Shown here: positions 61,649-64,000 of the stretch, one piece after another
Layout: every line of letters starts with the position of its first letter
How positions within the stretch are numbered: position 1 is the stretch's first letter
Assembly (NCBI RefSeq): GCF_000473205.1
Contig: NZ_KI421507.1
Location: forward strand, 299,074 to 363,073
DNA: 64,000 nt
Source of the DNA: Pseudophaeobacter arcticus DSM 23566
GTDB lineage: Bacteria > Pseudomonadota > Alphaproteobacteria > Rhodobacterales > Rhodobacteraceae
Direction of reading: 5' to 3'
Notes under the pieces: model-generated
What the model saw: only the letters and a program-made list of their open reading frames with translations
Database searches by the model: none
What the model was told of the DNA's origin: nothing
Made by a program: the position numbers and the translations under genes

Positions 61649-62128
61649 TTGACACATCTACCTGAAATCAAGTTTGTGCGGCTAACGGGTATCGCATTGG
61701 AAGACATCGTTTCGCATATGAATGACCCTCGAGTCGCAGAACACATGCCGCTCTTGGTGTCAAAATGGACGCTGGATGATGCAGAACAGTTTGTTGCAGC
61801 GAAGGAAGAGTACTGGCAACGCGACACTCTGGGGCATTGGGCGATCCTGAGCGATGAAGCCTATGTTGGATGGGGCGGGTTTCAAAAAGAAGGTGAAGAA
61901 TGGGATTTTGGCCTGGTTCTCAAGCCTGACAACTTTGGTCTGGGGATGCGAATCACAAGAAAAGCCATCGCATTTGCGAGGGCAGATCCGCGAATTGATT
62001 TTGTGACGTTTCTGCTGCCTCCCTCCCGCAAGAATTTGGGTGCGCTTGCCCGAGCTGGGGCGACGTTCATCAAAGAAATTGAATATAACGGGGAAGTTTT
62101 CAGGAAATATCTGCTTGAAACTTTGTGA
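61649..62128 (+). CDS. Small GNAT acetyltransferase
   Basis: 159 residues of the RimJ/RimL-like GNAT group. It has GHWAILSDEAYVGWGGFQKEGEEWDFGLVLKPDNFGLGMRITRKAI near 70-115, which includes the strand and pyrophosphate loop. The start is TTG 61649, as the reading frame and family N-terminus require; the ribosome site is weak. It should acetylate an amine of a small molecule or protein. The two operators just upstream suggest control by the divergent TetR protein. Confidence 0.78.
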   Translation: MTHLPEIKFVRLTGIALEDIVSHMNDPRVAEHMPLLVSKWTLDDAEQFVAAKEEYWQRDTLGHWAILSDEAYVGWGGFQKEGEEWDFGLVLKPDNFGLGMRITRKAIAFARADPRIDFVTFLLPPSRKNLGALARAGATFIKEIEYNGEVFRKYLLETL

Positions 62129-62324
62129 CGGTGCAGAGCTTTCAACCAACCTTCGGTGCAGTGCAACGGGTTGGTTCAGACGCTGACCGTCGCGGCCTCC
62201 GACATGCGTGGGGCCCATACGTGGGGTACCCGTTGCGAGTGGTCTTGGCTATCGCAACGGGTTGGTGTGTGGACATGTTCGAAACAGGGGGGGCTGCTGC
62301 CGGGAGCACAACGGCTCCTTGAGG

Positions 62325-63542
62325 TCACGCCTTTACAACACCTTTTGAGATCAAGGTTTCAAGCGTCGCGGCGTCAACTCCGAGGCGTTCGGAGAGAACC
62401 TCTTTGGTATCTTGCCCCAGAAGGGAGGGTGCGGTGGCTTTGGCCGGACCTTCGCCGTCGAACCGAATCGGGCCACGCACAAGTTTCATGTCGCCCAACT
62501 GTGGATGGGTGACGGTTTCTACAAGGTTCCGCGTTGATACATGCTCTTGTTCAAGCGCCTCACCAATCGAGAGAATTGGCGCACTTGGGACGTCAAAATC
62601 CTCTAGGCGTTTGAGCCAATAGGCGGTGCTATCCTGGCCCATACGCGCGTGAATAATGGGTTCAAGCGCATCGCGGTTGTCCAGCCGGGACGCATAGAGC
62701 GCAAAGCGAGGGTCATCAATAAGATCTTCGCGATCCAGACAACGGGCGAAATTGTGCCAGAATCGCTCTGTCAGGCAGGCCACAATGACATGGCCATCCG
62801 AAGTCGGAAACGAGCCGTAAGGCACAATGCTTGGGTGTTGGGTCCCAACGGGCTGTGGGCTTTGCCCGGTGACAAAGTAAATTTGCGATAAATATCCCTG
62901 TAATGCGATCAGGCTGTCGAGCATTGCAACCTCGATATGCCGACCTTGACCCGTGTTATTGCGCTCGTGCAATGCTGCCAACAGACCGAACAGGGAAAAA
63001 ATGCTGCCAGCCATGTCCCCCAATGGGATGCCCAATTTATTCGGAGCCTGCCCGGGCTCGCAGTTGACGCTCATCACACCGGACAGGGCCTGTGCCACGA
63101 TATCAAAGGCGGGTTTGTCGCCATGCGGACTATTGGTTCCAAAGCCGCTGATCGAGCAATAGAGCAGCCGTTCATTCGAGGCGCGCAGCGTGTCATATCC
63201 AAGACCAAGTCGGTCCATAACGCCTGGGCGAAAGTTCTCCAGGACGATGTCACTTTGCTGCGCAAGATCCTTGGCGATTTGGAGACCTTCCGGGGATTTG
63301 AGGTTGAGCGAGATGCTTTTCTTGCTTCGGTTCAAAGCGATGTAATAGTGGCTCAACCCTTCCTTAAATGGAGGGAAGTTTCGGGTTTCGTCGCCGTTTT
63401 CGATGGGTTCGACCTTGATCACCTCTGCACCAAGGTCGGCGAGAACCATGCTGGCATAGGGACCTGACAGAATACGTGAAAAATCGAGAACCTTGATGCC
63501 CGCCAACGGGCCAGAAGGGGAGGAAACTGTTGAGGTGTTCAT
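62325..63542 (-). CDS. CaiB/BaiF family CoA transferase
   Basis: 405 residues. The family signature LDFSRILSGPYASMVLADLGAEVIKVEP is near 18-45 and the catalytic aspartate lies in IPLGDMAGSIFS near 172. Such enzymes move CoA between carboxylic acids. ATG 63542 overlaps the stop of the thioesterase gene (ATGA), so the pair is cotranscribed; a longer frame to 63758 would run inside that gene. The substrate is unknown. Confidence 0.9.
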   Translation of the reverse strand: MNTSTVSSPSGPLAGIKVLDFSRILSGPYASMVLADLGAEVIKVEPIENGDETRNFPPFKEGLSHYYIALNRSKKSISLNLKSPEGLQIAKDLAQQSDIVLENFRPGVMDRLGLGYDTLRASNERLLYCSISGFGTNSPHGDKPAFDIVAQALSGVMSVNCEPGQAPNKLGIPLGDMAGSIFSLFGLLAALHERNNTGQGRHIEVAMLDSLIALQGYLSQIYFVTGQSPQPVGTQHPSIVPYGSFPTSDGHVIVACLTERFWHNFARCLDREDLIDDPRFALYASRLDNRDALEPIIHARMGQDSTAYWLKRLEDFDVPSAPILSIGEALEQEHVSTRNLVETVTHPQLGDMKLVRGPIRFDGEGPAKATAPSLLGQDTKEVLSERLGVDAATLETLISKGVVKA

Positions 63543-63967
63543 TGGCTTTTTTCCGATGGCTTTGATATTTTCATTATGGCAGAGGCACTTGCGATTAACC
63601 TGGTTCCACATGTGACGTCGGCGTCGACGAAGATGAGTGAACGGGTTGCGTGGTGAATGGAGGGGCGAAACTCCAGAAAGTCGCCAGCCTTGGCGACCCC
63701 AAGGAAACGTGTGTCCATCTGCATCGTAACTGTGGGTTGGCGATCGGCGGCATTCCATGCCGTGACCGCAATCACCTGATCCAGAAAGCTGGTTAGGACG
63801 CCGCCATGAACAATCCCGAGATGGTTCTTGTGGGTGTCGTTGGTTTGCAGTCCGTAGGTGTTCTTTTCATCAACCCGAGTGGACCGCAAAAGCGGGCCAA
63901 TAAGATCGACAAACCCGCCAATCTTCAATTCTCGCCAATCACCTAGCTCAGTAGTATTTTCAGTCAC
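63539..63967 (-). CDS. PaaI-type hotdog thioesterase
   Basis: 142 residues of the 4HBT/PaaI family. The motif NHLGIVHGGVLTSFLDQVIAVTAWN near 48-72 holds the HGG and the helical Asp region. It starts at GTG 63967, supported by GGGAG seven bases upstream. Members hydrolyse acyl-CoA thioesters. Coupling to the CoA-transferase gene suggests both act on the same acyl-CoA, one forming and one releasing it. Confidence 0.88.
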   Translation of the reverse strand: MTENTTELGDWRELKIGGFVDLIGPLLRSTRVDEKNTYGLQTNDTHKNHLGIVHGGVLTSFLDQVIAVTAWNAADRQPTVTMQMDTRFLGVAKAGDFLEFRPSIHHATRSLIFVDADVTCGTRLIASASAIMKISKPSEKSQ

Positions 63968-64000
63968 GCTTTAACTCCCAGTGTCGATTTGTATTTCTTC

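Noticed and set aside
62160..62265. Direct repeat GCAACGGGTTGGT in the gap before the CoA transferase
   Set aside because: Two copies about 90 bases apart in non-coding sequence with no associated gene or structure; too little to interpret.

Overview
The window looks like a chromosomal segment from an alphaproteobacterium of the Roseobacter group (Rhodobacterales). The reasons are the moderately high GC, the gene families (prkA-yeaH-spoVR triad, pcaQ/pcaCHG, livKHMGF with an acyl-CoA ligase, CueR/CopA) and the density of ABC importers and catabolic oxidoreductases. This placement is inferred from gene content only; no marker gene such as 16S rRNA is present.

Layout. 1-1097 (-) is the N-terminal part of a large Bap/Ig-repeat surface protein cut by the window edge. 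1889-6677 (+) is the stress-associated operon prkA, yeaH and spoVR. 6747-8093 (-) is an MFS exporter with a histidine-rich tail. An M24 peptidase (8552-9649) and a glutathione-dependent formaldehyde dehydrogenase (9772-10887, -) follow. A copper efflux unit, copA-cueR (11347-14258), is preceded by a textbook CueR operator at 11282. A strong bidirectional terminator (14307-14345) separates it from the protocatechuate cluster: pcaC, pcaH, pcaG and a BKACE enzyme on the minus strand, with pcaQ divergent. A TetR regulator (18057-18671, -) then faces a branched-chain-type ABC importer operon with an embedded long-chain acyl-CoA ligase (19231-25863). Next come a Tat-exported metallo-beta-lactamase-fold protein, a DNA-binding/TPR regulator, a quinone-reductase-like enzyme and tRNA-Gln(TTG).

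Immediately after tRNA-Gln (30484-33971) lies a degraded mobile region. It holds an orphan small lipoprotein-like gene, a gene fragment, a complete IS3-family element with 28-bp inverted repeats, a truncated transposase-like fragment and a tyrosine-recombinase fragment.

From 33972 to 60948 there is a large accessory-looking catabolic region. Its first half carries two tandem-domain GNAT paralogues, a PuuB-like flavin oxidase, a HAD hydrolase, an ArgE-like deacetylase, an omega-aminotransferase, a 2-hydroxyacid dehydrogenase, a Dpp/Opp-type importer with fused ATPase and an Lrp regulator. Its second half carries two DadA/SoxB-like flavoproteins, a LysR regulator, an ATP-dependent hydantoinase/oxoprolinase pair, a small [2Fe-2S] protein, an HcnB/OoxA-like flavoprotein, an aldehyde dehydrogenase, a tartrate dehydrogenase-like enzyme and a succinate-semialdehyde dehydrogenase-like enzyme. 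Together they suggest import of a small amidated or amine compound, ring or amide opening, oxidative deamination and funnelling of the aldehyde or semialdehyde to central metabolism. The substrate cannot be named from sequence.

The right end holds a TetR regulator divergent from a small GNAT gene, with two matching palindromic operators between them, then a CaiB-type CoA transferase and a PaaI-type thioesterase translationally coupled on the minus strand. Most genes here are known families; the most unusual content is the 34-61 kb catabolic region, the BKACE enzyme in the pca operon and the altered IS3 transposase.
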